The notes under the pieces are model-generated. The model was given only the letters and a program-made list of their open reading frames with translations, had not been told where the DNA came from and made no database searches. A program made the translations under genes and the position numbers. 56,634 bases of DNA. Origin: Intestinimonas massiliensis (ex Afouda et al. 2020) (lineage in GTDB: Bacteria; Bacillota; Clostridia; Oscillospirales; Oscillospiraceae). This document shows positions 7,436 through 14,899 of this stretch, piece after piece (within the stretch, counting starts at the first letter, position 1; each line of letters opens with the position of its first letter). The stretch is from the NCBI RefSeq assembly GCF_900626285.1, contig NZ_LR131147.1, positions 1,438,222 to 1,494,855 on the forward strand, given 5' to 3'.

Positions 7436-8458
7436 TTACACCGTGATGTGGGCGCTGAGCCAGATCTGGTTCAGGCCGTGGGCCACCGTGAAGGAGAAGT
7501 CCACCAGGCACACCGTGGGATTTTCCGTGTCCGCCTGCACCGTGACATTTTCGTAGCCGGTGATGATCTCCCGGCTCAGCTTGTTCTCCAGCTCCAGGAT
7601 CACCTGGGAGCGGATAGCCCCTCTGGTCTGCTCCGTGTTCTTGGTCCTGCGAAACTTGGAGCGCAGGGAATCCCGGACTGTGGGGATCACATCATCCACG
7701 ATCCGGATGGTGGTCAGCTCCCGCCAGGTGGCGTCAGGCGCTTCCCCGCTCTTGGTGCGGCTCGTGACGGCCCGCACCACACTGACGATGCCGCTCACCC
7801 GCTCCAGGGGGGTGACGCCGCCCCGCACCAGGGTGTCGATCTCGTTGTCGGTATACTGGGCGTCCAGACCGCCCAGGCCCTTCAGCTCCGCCCCTCCCAG
7901 GGGCACGGCGGGGTCGGTCTCCCCGGCGATGGCTCCCGCCACGGCGGCGGCCAGCAGGCAGGAGGCGTCCCCGGGAGCCAGCAGCACTACCCGTTCGCTG
8001 TTGATCTGGCCCGCCCGCTGCACCAGGTTGTCCACACTCTCTCCCGCGCCGCCGCATACCACGGCGATGCGCTCCCGCCGGGCCTCAGAGGCGGCGCACA
8101 CGCTGTCCCGCAGCTTCTGCTGCACCGCCGCGTCTGTGCTGTCGCACACCACCAGGGCCACATCCTCTTCCGCCTCCAGCAGAGCGAAGGCGGCCCCATA
8201 GCCCTCCGCGTTGGCCACCGGAACCGCCCGCACCTGGGCCGCACCGTTGAGCAGCAGCAGGCGCACCAGCTCCGTCAGATTTTCCCCCTGGCCGAAGGTG
8301 GTCACCGCGTCCTCGTAGCGGTTGAGGACATACAGGGTCCCCGCCTCGCCCTTGGTGCACACCGCTACCAGACCTGCGGTCTGTCCGCCGCCGGTGCTGC
8401 TGACCACGGTGGAGGCGTCATAATCGGAATACACCCCCGGTCTCTCATGGGTCGTCAT
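7436..8458 (-). CDS. Contractile tail sheath protein, XkdK-like
   Basis: A 340-residue protein; the start at 8458 (MTTHERPGVYSDYDASTVVS) is the family-typical N-terminus and lies 2 bases past the previous stop. The middle is a Rossmann-like sheath domain (ALVVCDSTDAAVQQKLRDSV ... VVLLAPGDASCLLAAAVAGA). Later segments are typical of XkdK: VRGGVTPLERVSGIVSVVRA, 'TTIRIVDDVIPTVRDSLRSK', 'VTVQADTENPTVCLVDFSFT'. It is shorter than many sheaths (XkdK is ~466), so outer decorative domains are missing. It marks the tail as contractile. Confidence 0.93.
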   Translation of the reverse strand: MTTHERPGVYSDYDASTVVSSTGGGQTAGLVAVCTKGEAGTLYVLNRYEDAVTTFGQGENLTELVRLLLLNGAAQVRAVPVANAEGYGAAFALLEAEEDVALVVCDSTDAAVQQKLRDSVCAASEARRERIAVVCGGAGESVDNLVQRAGQINSERVVLLAPGDASCLLAAAVAGAIAGETDPAVPLGGAELKGLGGLDAQYTDNEIDTLVRGGVTPLERVSGIVSVVRAVTSRTKSGEAPDATWRELTTIRIVDDVIPTVRDSLRSKFRRTKNTEQTRGAIRSQVILELENKLSREIITGYENVTVQADTENPTVCLVDFSFTVAHGLNQIWLSAHITV

Positions 8459-8460
8459 AC

Positions 8461-8964
8461 TCAAATCCGGCTCTCTCCTCTCACAATAAAGTCCAGGAAG
8501 GTGCCGCCCTCCTCCGCCACAGCGTAGAGGTAGCCCTGACACAGGGCCTCCACCGTCCGGTGGTACAGGCCGGCCCCCTGGTCAAACTCGGTCTCTCCGC
8601 AGGAGAGCTCCAGCAGCCGCAGCCCCGGAGGGCCCTCCCGCCGCAGGGCCTCCGCCATCCGGTCAAAGGCGGACTGGATGGCCGCCGCGCCCCCGTTTTG
8701 GGGCGCATACAGGTCCAGACCGAAGGTCAGTACGATCTTTTTCCCGTACAGCTCCTGCCACTGGCCGCTCTCCTCGTCGTACCGCTCTCCCAGATAGTCC
8801 TGAAAGCCCCCCGGCCCCCCCTGACAGGCCCGGAGGGACACGGCGGCCACCGCCCCCTTCCGGCGGAGCCGTCCGCTGTCCGGGTAAGCGCACACCGCAT
8901 CGATGCCCTGGCCGTTCAGGTATTCGGCCATCCGCTCCCGGACCTCTCCAAACTCCAAACTCAC
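8461..8964 (-). CDS. Tail terminator/completion-type protein
   Basis: A 167-residue protein upstream of the sheath gene, GTG start, with GGGAGGAGAGG upstream. Position and size fit the YqbJ/XkdJ-like or tail-completion proteins that cap the tube before head joining. The sequence alone (MSLEFGEVRERMAEYLNGQG ... LTFGLDLYAPQNGG ... FDRMAEALRREG) is not diagnostic to me; the call is positional. Confidence 0.65.
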   Translation of the reverse strand: MSLEFGEVRERMAEYLNGQGIDAVCAYPDSGRLRRKGAVAAVSLRACQGGPGGFQDYLGERYDEESGQWQELYGKKIVLTFGLDLYAPQNGGAAAIQSAFDRMAEALRREGPPGLRLLELSCGETEFDQGAGLYHRTVEALCQGYLYAVAEEGGTFLDFIVRGESRI

Positions 8965-8995
8965 GTTCCCGTCCTCTCCTCCCGCCCATCGCAGG

Positions 8996-9017
8996 GGCCG
9001 ATGCCCTCATCGGCCCG
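8996..9017 (-). repeat. Intercistronic hairpin between head closure and tail completion genes
   Basis: Perfect 9-bp stem GGGCCGATG / CATCGGCCC with a 4-base loop in the only sizeable gap (61 bases) inside the module. There is no T-run on the minus strand, so it is more likely an mRNA stability or processing element than a terminator. Confidence 0.6.
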
Positions 9018-9025
9018 TCGCTTTT

Positions 9026-9364
9026 TCATGCATCCTCATCCCGGATCACCAGTAAGCCCCACCAATAGGCCAGCTCGTCGCCCAGCCAGACGGGCTGAGC
9101 GGCGCGGATGGAGAACTTTTTCTCTCCCCACGCCACATAGCCGTCACCCAGAGCGTCCAGGGAGACCTCCGGGCCGCCCAGATAGATCCACTGATCCTGC
9201 CGCACCAGTCCCAGGGGGGTGGGGAGGGTCTGGTACCCCTCCCCACGGCGCTCCAGGGCAGGCTGGAGGAAGGCCCGGCATACCGTACCCGTCTCAGCGT
9301 TCTCCTTGTATACCGTTACCTTCTGACCGTATTTCTCCAAAATCCTGCTCCATGCGCCTGTCAT
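9026..9364 (-). CDS. Head-closure/neck protein, XkdH-like
   Basis: A 112-residue small beta-rich protein (WSRILEKYGQKVTVYKENAE ... TLPTPLGLVRQDQWIYLGGP ... YVAWGEKKFSIRAAQPVWLG). The fold pattern and position after the connector gene fit YqbH/XkdH head-closure proteins. It overlaps the upstream connector gene by 4 bases. Confidence 0.7.
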   Translation of the reverse strand: MTGAWSRILEKYGQKVTVYKENAETGTVCRAFLQPALERRGEGYQTLPTPLGLVRQDQWIYLGGPEVSLDALGDGYVAWGEKKFSIRAAQPVWLGDELAYWWGLLVIRDEDA

Positions 9365-9726
9365 CCCTGGACCCCCCGGAACACAAATCCGCTGTCCTGC
9401 AAATAGGGCCCCAGCACCGTCTCGGCCTGGAGGCGGAGGGCGCGGGCCCGCTGGGCGCCGTCTCCGTTCTCCTCCTGGATGGAGACCTCACCGGCGGTGA
9501 ACTTCAGGGGCGCGGTTCCCATCCCGTTGGCCGCCATGGCTGACAGCGCCAGCCAGGCGCAGCCCAGCACATAGGCCTGCCCGCAGTCCTCCGGGGTCAC
9601 GCCGTCCCGCAGCCGGCCGGCCGCCTCAGCCTCCGCCGCCTGACACAGGGCGGTGAGGACCTCCAGATCCTCATCCGCCACTCTGCCCAGCTTCCGGGCC
9701 ATGGCTACGATCTCCTCGCTTCTCAT
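9361..9726 (-). CDS. Head-tail connector (gp6-like adaptor)
   Basis: A 121-residue, helix-rich protein (MRSEEIVAMARKLGRVADED ... LCQAAEAEAAGRLRDGVTPE) like the gp6/YqbG family of adaptor rings under the portal. It overlaps the capsid gene stop by 4 bases and lies between capsid and closure genes as expected. Confidence 0.75.
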   Translation of the reverse strand: MRSEEIVAMARKLGRVADEDLEVLTALCQAAEAEAAGRLRDGVTPEDCGQAYVLGCAWLALSAMAANGMGTAPLKFTAGEVSIQEENGDGAQRARALRLQAETVLGPYLQDSGFVFRGVQG

Positions 9727-10757
9727 TTCAGCTTCAGCACCTTGGCCGCCTCGGTAAAGAGCTTGGCAAAGCCGGAGATGGAGGTGATGGCAGCCCGCTC
9801 CAGCTGGCGGTCGATGAGCTTGTCATACTCCACCATCACGTCGGAGCCCTGCACCATCTCCAGGGCATACCGCTTGTCCAGGCCGATGAGCTTGCCGCTC
9901 TCCAGGGCGGAGGTGCGCAGCAGGGTGGCCCCCAGGGGGGTGGCCAGCTTGCCGGTGCCCTGGAAGTTGAGGCCGGTAAGGGGATTCTGGAACTCGTCCA
10001 TCTTGAGCATCTGGCGCATCATGTCGCCGGACACCAGCAGGGTGTTCATCTCGTAGGGCTCGAACTGGGCCCAGAAGTCCACCAGCTCATCGTAGGTCAG
10101 GGTACCGGCGGTACCGCCGATGGTGCCGTCGCCCACGGTAAACTCCTGTGCGGGGTTCTTGTTGCCGTCGCCGTTAAGGAGCACGTCGATGGCGTCCTCC
10201 AGGTGCATCCGGTTGATATGTGCGCCGATCTGCCGCAGGGTGACGGAGAACAGGTCCAGCTTCTGATAGCGGATGGCCTCGTAGGAGGCCACCAGCATCC
10301 GGCCCCGCTTGTGGAGCTTCACCAGGTTCTCCTGGGTCTTGACCTGGGTCTGGGGGATCTCGGCGCCCTCCTCCACCCGGCGCAGGGCCTTCTGGTCGTC
10401 CTCGGGGACGGAGGCGATGGAGCGGTAGTCCATGCCATCGAACCGGGTGACGGCGGCTGTGATGTGGGGGAGCAGGTCGCTCTCCTCCATGCCCTGGCGC
10501 ACCGACCGGGCGATGTACTCGGGGAACAGCACGGCGGACTGGCTGGTGGAGAAGAACTTTTCCACCACGTCGCTGCCCGCGCCCTTCACCTTGATGTCAA
10601 AGCGCTTGAGCTGCCGCTGGTAGGCGTCCAGGCCCTCCAGCGCGGTGCCCTTGTACTGCTCGGAGGGGTCCTCCCGCTCCAGCACCTGGGTAAAGGTGCG
10701 GCCCGCCTCGTTGTACATGCCCTTTTCCAGCTTGAGATTGTCGAACCGATAGCTCAT
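9723..10757 (-). CDS. Major capsid protein
   Basis: A 344-residue protein directly after the decoration protein, with AGGGAGGATAAG upstream of the ATG. Segments such as 'FFSTSQSAVLFPEYIARSVR', 'ITAAVTRFDGMDYRSIASVP' and 'GGTAGTLTYDELVDFWAQFE ... MNTLLVSGDMMRQMLKM' match HK97-fold capsid proteins of the XkdG/P2-like group. The C-terminal 'RAAITSISGFAKLFTEAAKV' closes the fold. It forms the icosahedral head that receives DNA from the terminase. Confidence 0.9.
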   Translation of the reverse strand: MSYRFDNLKLEKGMYNEAGRTFTQVLEREDPSEQYKGTALEGLDAYQRQLKRFDIKVKGAGSDVVEKFFSTSQSAVLFPEYIARSVRQGMEESDLLPHITAAVTRFDGMDYRSIASVPEDDQKALRRVEEGAEIPQTQVKTQENLVKLHKRGRMLVASYEAIRYQKLDLFSVTLRQIGAHINRMHLEDAIDVLLNGDGNKNPAQEFTVGDGTIGGTAGTLTYDELVDFWAQFEPYEMNTLLVSGDMMRQMLKMDEFQNPLTGLNFQGTGKLATPLGATLLRTSALESGKLIGLDKRYALEMVQGSDVMVEYDKLIDRQLERAAITSISGFAKLFTEAAKVLKLK

Positions 10758-10775
10758 ATACTTATCCTCCCTTTC

Positions 10776-11117
10776 TTACAGACAGATCACGGCGCTGTCG
10801 GTCTCCACCCGCACCACCAGGTACTCGGTGCCGGCAGAGGTGTCCAGCTTCATGCCGCCGGAGCCGTCGGCGGACAGCTTGCACCAACCGGCGGTAATGC
10901 TGCCGCCGCTGACAGGCACCTTTACCAGGCCGCCCAGCTGCACGGCGGCGTAGCCGTCCTCAGCGGACAGGGTCATACCGCAGATCTTGTTGCCCGCGGC
11001 GCAGGCGCCCACCGTACCGTCGGCGGTGACCTTGACCACCTGACCGGCAGCCACGCCCTCCGCACATGCGAAGGTGGCCACCATCTCGCCAATACCCTCA
11101 AAGGAAATCTTGCTCAT
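10776..11117 (-). CDS. Head decoration protein (DUF2190-like)
   Basis: A 113-residue, beta-rich, glycine- and alanine-rich protein (FACAEGVAAGQVVKVTADGT ... AVQLGGLVKVPVSGGSITAG). It resembles DUF2190/decoration proteins that trimerise on the capsid surface, and lies immediately before the capsid gene. A good ribosome-binding site (AAAGGAGCAGGAG) precedes the ATG. Confidence 0.78.
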   Translation of the reverse strand: MSKISFEGIGEMVATFACAEGVAAGQVVKVTADGTVGACAAGNKICGMTLSAEDGYAAVQLGGLVKVPVSGGSITAGWCKLSADGSGGMKLDTSAGTEYLVVRVETDSAVICL

Positions 11118-11147
11118 ACTCCTGCTCCTTTCTTTTGCTTCCCTGTT

Positions 11148-12032
11148 TTAAATCAGAAACGCTCCGTCTCTCTGTTCCAGTTCCAGGCCCTCTGAGCCCT
11201 TCAGCTGGGTCTCCGGGCCCCAGGCCTTGTCCACCTGCCGCTGGAAGGCTGCCCGCAGCCCCTCCAGCTCCGGCTCCTCCAGCCGTCCGGCAATGGCCTT
11301 CAGGGTATCATGTTCCAGGCCCAGCTCCGCCAGGCCTCCCAGCCGGACCACCTCGTCCTTCAGCTTCCGGAGGTATTTCCGGCCCAGCTCTGCCTCCCGT
11401 TCCAGCTGCTCCATATCCTGTCTCACGCTCTTCATCACCCCCGCCTCTTTTTGTGCCGGTACCGCCACGAAAGACCACTCATAGGCGTCGGTGGCCCCCA
11501 CCAGGTCGGCCCAGCACAGCTTTCCGTCATAGGTCATGCCCTTCTCGTGGGGGCACCGGCTCTTGTCCCGGATATTCTCCCCACAGATGGAACACCGGGC
11601 CTCCGCCACAGCGCAGCCCACGCTGACCTCCTTCTTGATCCCGCCCTCGATCTCGGCGATCAGGTCCCGGTTGCCCTCCGTGCGCAGCATGTAGGCGTAG
11701 CCCTTCAGGTAGCACAGCGGCTCTCCCGCCTCGGTCAGGACCCCTTCATCCCGCACCAGCTCGGTGCGGTAGATGCGGGCAGCCTGCCCCCGGGCGCTCC
11801 ACTGGTGGTCAAAGATGCCGCTTTTGCCCACGAACAGCCTGGCCAGCTCCTCCAGGGTCTCCACCGGGAACCGCTCGCCGTCCCGGTCCACCTGGTTGTC
11901 GCACAGCCGCACCGCAAAGGCGTATACCTCCTCCGCCGTCAGGGTTTTTCGGCTCATGGCGTTGATGAGCCCCAGCTCGGTTTCGTCCAGGGCCAGTTCC
12001 TGATCCAGCCCTGCCTGTTTGGAAATTTTCAT
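11148..12032 (-). CDS. Prohead protease / capsid assembly protein, XkdF-like
   Basis: A 294-residue protein. The start at 12032 overlaps the portal stop (ATGA); the longer in-frame extension upstream is a shadow of the portal gene. The N-terminal ~200 residues look like a herpes/HK97-type maturation protease (GIFDHQWSARGQAARIYRTE, GGIKKEVSVGCAVAEARCSI, 'ATDAYEWSFVAVPAQKEAGV'). An inserted C147-x2-C150 ... C160-x-H162 motif could bind zinc. The C-terminal ~90 residues are charged and helical, like a fused scaffold delta domain. Confidence 0.82.
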   Translation of the reverse strand: MKISKQAGLDQELALDETELGLINAMSRKTLTAEEVYAFAVRLCDNQVDRDGERFPVETLEELARLFVGKSGIFDHQWSARGQAARIYRTELVRDEGVLTEAGEPLCYLKGYAYMLRTEGNRDLIAEIEGGIKKEVSVGCAVAEARCSICGENIRDKSRCPHEKGMTYDGKLCWADLVGATDAYEWSFVAVPAQKEAGVMKSVRQDMEQLEREAELGRKYLRKLKDEVVRLGGLAELGLEHDTLKAIAGRLEEPELEGLRAAFQRQVDKAWGPETQLKGSEGLELEQRDGAFLI

Positions 12033-13201
12033 TCCCGCTCTCCCTTCTCCCGTGCGTCGTTGTCCATCCGCAGGCTTCTGGTCTGCTGCCGGTAGAGCTG
12101 TGCTCTGGCCTCCTCCACCAGATCCTGCAGGTTGATGTCCTGCCAATCCACTTCCACCTTGCTGTCGTAGCCGTGCAGCCTGAGCCACAGCTCGCAGATC
12201 CGCTCCACCACCGGCTCCAGGGAGCGGCGGATGGCGGTGATCTCACTGGTCATCATGTCGGCCTGCTGGGTGCTCATCCGCTCGGTGGAGGACCAGGACA
12301 GGCCCAGCAGGAAGGGCGGGATGCCGGTACGGGCCACCAGCTGCTCCAGGATCTGCCGCACCGGCACCTCGCTGTCCAGCACCTGGTTGTCCGCCCCGAT
12401 GACCTTGATGTCCACATCCCCCACCGCCACGAAGTCCCGCACGGAGCCGTCCTTGCCCGCCTGCATGGCGGCGGACCACTCCCGGGCGATCTGCCGGCTG
12501 CGCTCCATCACCAGGCTCTGGTCCATGGGTGTGTCCCCGGGCTTGTACACCACGGCGAAGCGGACGTTGCCCATCCGCTCCCAGTTCATTCCGGTGGCCT
12601 GGTAGATCTTCAGCAGGATCCCGGTGAGGAAGGGCATGGACCGGAGCATACTCACCCCGTAGGGGCTGTCCGTCTCCGGCTGGAAGGGGGTGAACAGCAG
12701 CAGGTCCTGCCTGGGCAGTTCCCGCATGGTGCCATTCCCGTCTCTCCCCCAGATGGCGAACTTCATGGGGGAATCCCCCTCCTTGATCTCGATGTCCGCC
12801 ACGTTGCCGCACAGCAGAGCGGCGATGTCGGTGCGCCTGCGGTCCGGGACGATCTCCCCCACCGCCCGGCCGCAGGTGAGCATGGAATCCAGATAGCAGT
12901 CCAGGAAGGACTGGATGCCCCGCTGTCCTCTGCCTGTATCCACATGCTGAAGGAACCAGTCCAGCCCCTCCTGGGCCTTTTGGTCCCGGCAGATCACCTT
13001 CACCCCGCCGCTGAGGCGGATGAGCTTCCAGATGGCGGCGTCCACGATGGGCACCGCCTCCCGGATGGCCCGGTAAATGGCGATCTCCCCATGTCCCAGG
13101 GGGACGTATCCGTCCAGCACGCCGAAGGGGTGCCTGCCCCCTTCCCGGATCTGGACGGCCAGGCCGCCCCCGCCGCTTTCCTTTTTTTGAAACAATCCCA
13201 T
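12029..13201 (-). CDS. Phage portal protein (XkdE-like position)
   Basis: A 390-residue protein; the start at 13201 (MGLFQKKESG) has AAAAGGAG just upstream and leaves a small overlap-free gap to the terminase. Motifs such as 'YRAIREAVPIVDAAIWKLIR', 'YQATGMNWERMGNVRFAVVY', 'IPPFLLGLSWSSTERMSTQQ' and 'ITAIRRSLEPVVERICELWL' are typical of dodecameric portal proteins. It forms the DNA channel at one vertex and docks the terminase and connector. Confidence 0.88.
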   Translation of the reverse strand: MGLFQKKESGGGGLAVQIREGGRHPFGVLDGYVPLGHGEIAIYRAIREAVPIVDAAIWKLIRLSGGVKVICRDQKAQEGLDWFLQHVDTGRGQRGIQSFLDCYLDSMLTCGRAVGEIVPDRRRTDIAALLCGNVADIEIKEGDSPMKFAIWGRDGNGTMRELPRQDLLLFTPFQPETDSPYGVSMLRSMPFLTGILLKIYQATGMNWERMGNVRFAVVYKPGDTPMDQSLVMERSRQIAREWSAAMQAGKDGSVRDFVAVGDVDIKVIGADNQVLDSEVPVRQILEQLVARTGIPPFLLGLSWSSTERMSTQQADMMTSEITAIRRSLEPVVERICELWLRLHGYDSKVEVDWQDINLQDLVEEARAQLYRQQTRSLRMDNDAREKGERE

Positions 13202-13214
13202 ACCCACACTCCTT

Positions 13215-14468
13215 TTAAAACCTGTCCCGCTCCACACATAATCCCATCCAAAGTCCGCCTCCCCGCTCTCCCGCCACCGAAGATGCGAAATAGCGGATAT
13301 CGTCCATGGCATGGTCGTGGATCTTCTTCACCCGGTCCCCCACCGCCTTCTCGTCCCAGCAGTAGAGGGAGAACTCCCGGATGGCGTCGGTGCAGGGGGC
13401 GCAGATCACCAGTTCTCCCTTCCGCAGCAGTTCGGCGGTGGTACGGATGCCGGCCAGTACATCGTTGTCCGCCTTTTCCACCGTCCATCCCCTCCGGCGG
13501 AGCAGCTCGATAAAGCTGGCGGCGGAGGGATCCACCACGATCTTCTGGATGTGCCTGCCCCCCGCCAGCTTTTCCAGCTCGTCGGCGTACTCTCCGTCGG
13601 TCTTCTGCCGTTTTTCCGCCCTGGAATCGTAGTAGTACTCCTTCACCCGATACCACACCCCGTCCCGTTTCCCCCACAGGCCAAAGGAGGCGGGGTTGAC
13701 CGTGCCGTAATCGCAGGAGATGCGCCACTGCTCCATCTCCCCCTCCGGAGCCGGTTTGACGAAGCTCTCGTCGAAGAAGTCGTACACCCGCCCCTCGGCG
13801 GCCACCCACTCACCCAGCACGAACCTGCGGTAAAAGGTGCCGCTGAAGCTGCGGGCGTACCGGCGGATGACCCTGGGGGACAGGGCGGGGTTGTCCTCCA
13901 TGGTAAAGTGGAGGTAGAGGGCGTTGCGCTCCTCTGCTTTCTGGACCCACTCCTTGTAGAACCAGTGCTCCGGCCCCTCCGGGTTGCAGGAGAACCACAG
14001 CCGGCTCCCCTCCACGGAGCATCGGGCGCAGGCCTGCTCCACGAAGGACCGGGGCATAAGGGCCGCCTCATCCAGCAGCACTCCCGCCAGGGTGATGCCC
14101 TGGATGAGGGCGGCGCTCCCCTCGTCCTTTCCGCCGAAGAGGTAGAAGGTGTTCTCCCCGCCGCCGAAGCGGACGATGATCTTGTTCTGGGACACCTTCT
14201 CCTCCCACTGGAAGCCCAGCTCCTTCAGTACCGGGGCCAGGGTGTTCAGCAGGTTGCGCCGCAGGGCGGTAACCGTCTTGCCGCACAGGCCGAAGGTCTG
14301 TCCCCGGTAGGTACGCATGGCCCAGCAGAAAAAGGACAGTCCCATGCACAACGTCTTTCCGCTGCGCACCGCTCCGTCACAGATGATCGCTTCCCGGCCT
14401 CTGGTCCGGGGCGCGCACCACCAGGTGAGCACCTGTTTCTGCTTGGGGGAAAAGGTCCGGAACCTCAT
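13215..14468 (-). CDS. Terminase large subunit, PBSX (XtmB) family
   Basis: A 417-residue protein. N-terminal ATPase: Walker A GAVRSGKT (residues 32-39), Walker B with catalytic acid GVLLDEAA (129-136), coupling-like motif WFSCNPEGPEHWFYKEW. C-terminal nuclease: 'WRISCDYGTVNPASFGLWGK' (first Asp), a middle 'KIVVDPSAASFIELLRRRGW' and a late 'DRVKKIHDHAMDDIRYFAS'. All key motifs look intact, so it could package DNA. It overlaps the small subunit gene by 4 bases. Confidence 0.93.
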   Translation of the reverse strand: MRFRTFSPKQKQVLTWWCAPRTRGREAIICDGAVRSGKTLCMGLSFFCWAMRTYRGQTFGLCGKTVTALRRNLLNTLAPVLKELGFQWEEKVSQNKIIVRFGGGENTFYLFGGKDEGSAALIQGITLAGVLLDEAALMPRSFVEQACARCSVEGSRLWFSCNPEGPEHWFYKEWVQKAEERNALYLHFTMEDNPALSPRVIRRYARSFSGTFYRRFVLGEWVAAEGRVYDFFDESFVKPAPEGEMEQWRISCDYGTVNPASFGLWGKRDGVWYRVKEYYYDSRAEKRQKTDGEYADELEKLAGGRHIQKIVVDPSAASFIELLRRRGWTVEKADNDVLAGIRTTAELLRKGELVICAPCTDAIREFSLYCWDEKAVGDRVKKIHDHAMDDIRYFASSVAGERGGGLWMGLCVERDRF

Positions 14469-14764
14469 GTCTCCTCTTTTCCTTCCGCCTTGCCCTCCCA
14501 GGCCCGGAAAAAGTCCACAGCCTTCTGCTCCTCCTGGCCGGCAGACAGGTCCACCAGCAGTTTGAGCACTGCCACCCGGTCCACCAGCTTCACTTCGGAG
14601 CCTCCCTTTTCGCTGCGCCGGAACTCAGTCAGAGGGGTCAGATCCAGTTCGTCCAGTTCCTCCAGAGGCATTCCGTCCAAAAAGGCCAGCTTGACCGCGT
14701 CGTTGACCCGGCACTGAGCCAGCTTTTCGATCTGCCTGAGCAGCCGTGCCCGTTCATTTTTCAA
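14465..14764 (-). CDS. Terminase small subunit-like protein
   Basis: About 99 residues, mainly helical: LKNERARLLRQIEKLAQCRV, then NDAVKLAFLDG and a Leu/Asp-rich turn, then VKLVDRVAVLKLLVDLSAGQ. It is the first gene of the module and sits immediately before the large subunit with a 4-base overlap, as xtmA does. The TTG at 14764 is chosen because GAGGAG lies ~8 bases upstream; the GTG at 14771-14773 overlaps that Shine-Dalgarno. It is shorter than XtmA (~265), with no obvious separate HTH domain. Confidence 0.7.
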   Translation of the reverse strand: MKNERARLLRQIEKLAQCRVNDAVKLAFLDGMPLEELDELDLTPLTEFRRSEKGGSEVKLVDRVAVLKLLVDLSAGQEEQKAVDFFRAWEGKAEGKEET

Positions 14765-14850
14765 TTCTCTCACTCCTCATCCCTGGTGTCCCGGCGCAAA
14801 AGATTGACCGTTTGCATACACCTAAGAGGCATCCGACTGATTTTGGGCAT

Positions 14851-14892
14851 AAAAAAACCGCCTCCGGCACGTTTGTGCCGGAGGCGGTTTTT
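14851..14892. terminator. Bidirectional terminator between RNase J and phage-like module
   Basis: 16-bp perfect stem (14855-14870 with 14875-14890), loop GTTT, A7 on one side and T5 on the other. It ends the RNase J transcript. No convincing consensus promoter is seen in the 80 bases between it and the terminase gene, so how the phage-like module is transcribed is unclear. Confidence 0.88.
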
Positions 14893-14899
14893 ATGATGT

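Noticed and set aside
2017..14764. Intact, inducible prophage
   Set aside because: No integrase, repressor, replication, lysis or fibre genes and no att repeats; only a structural and packaging module is present.
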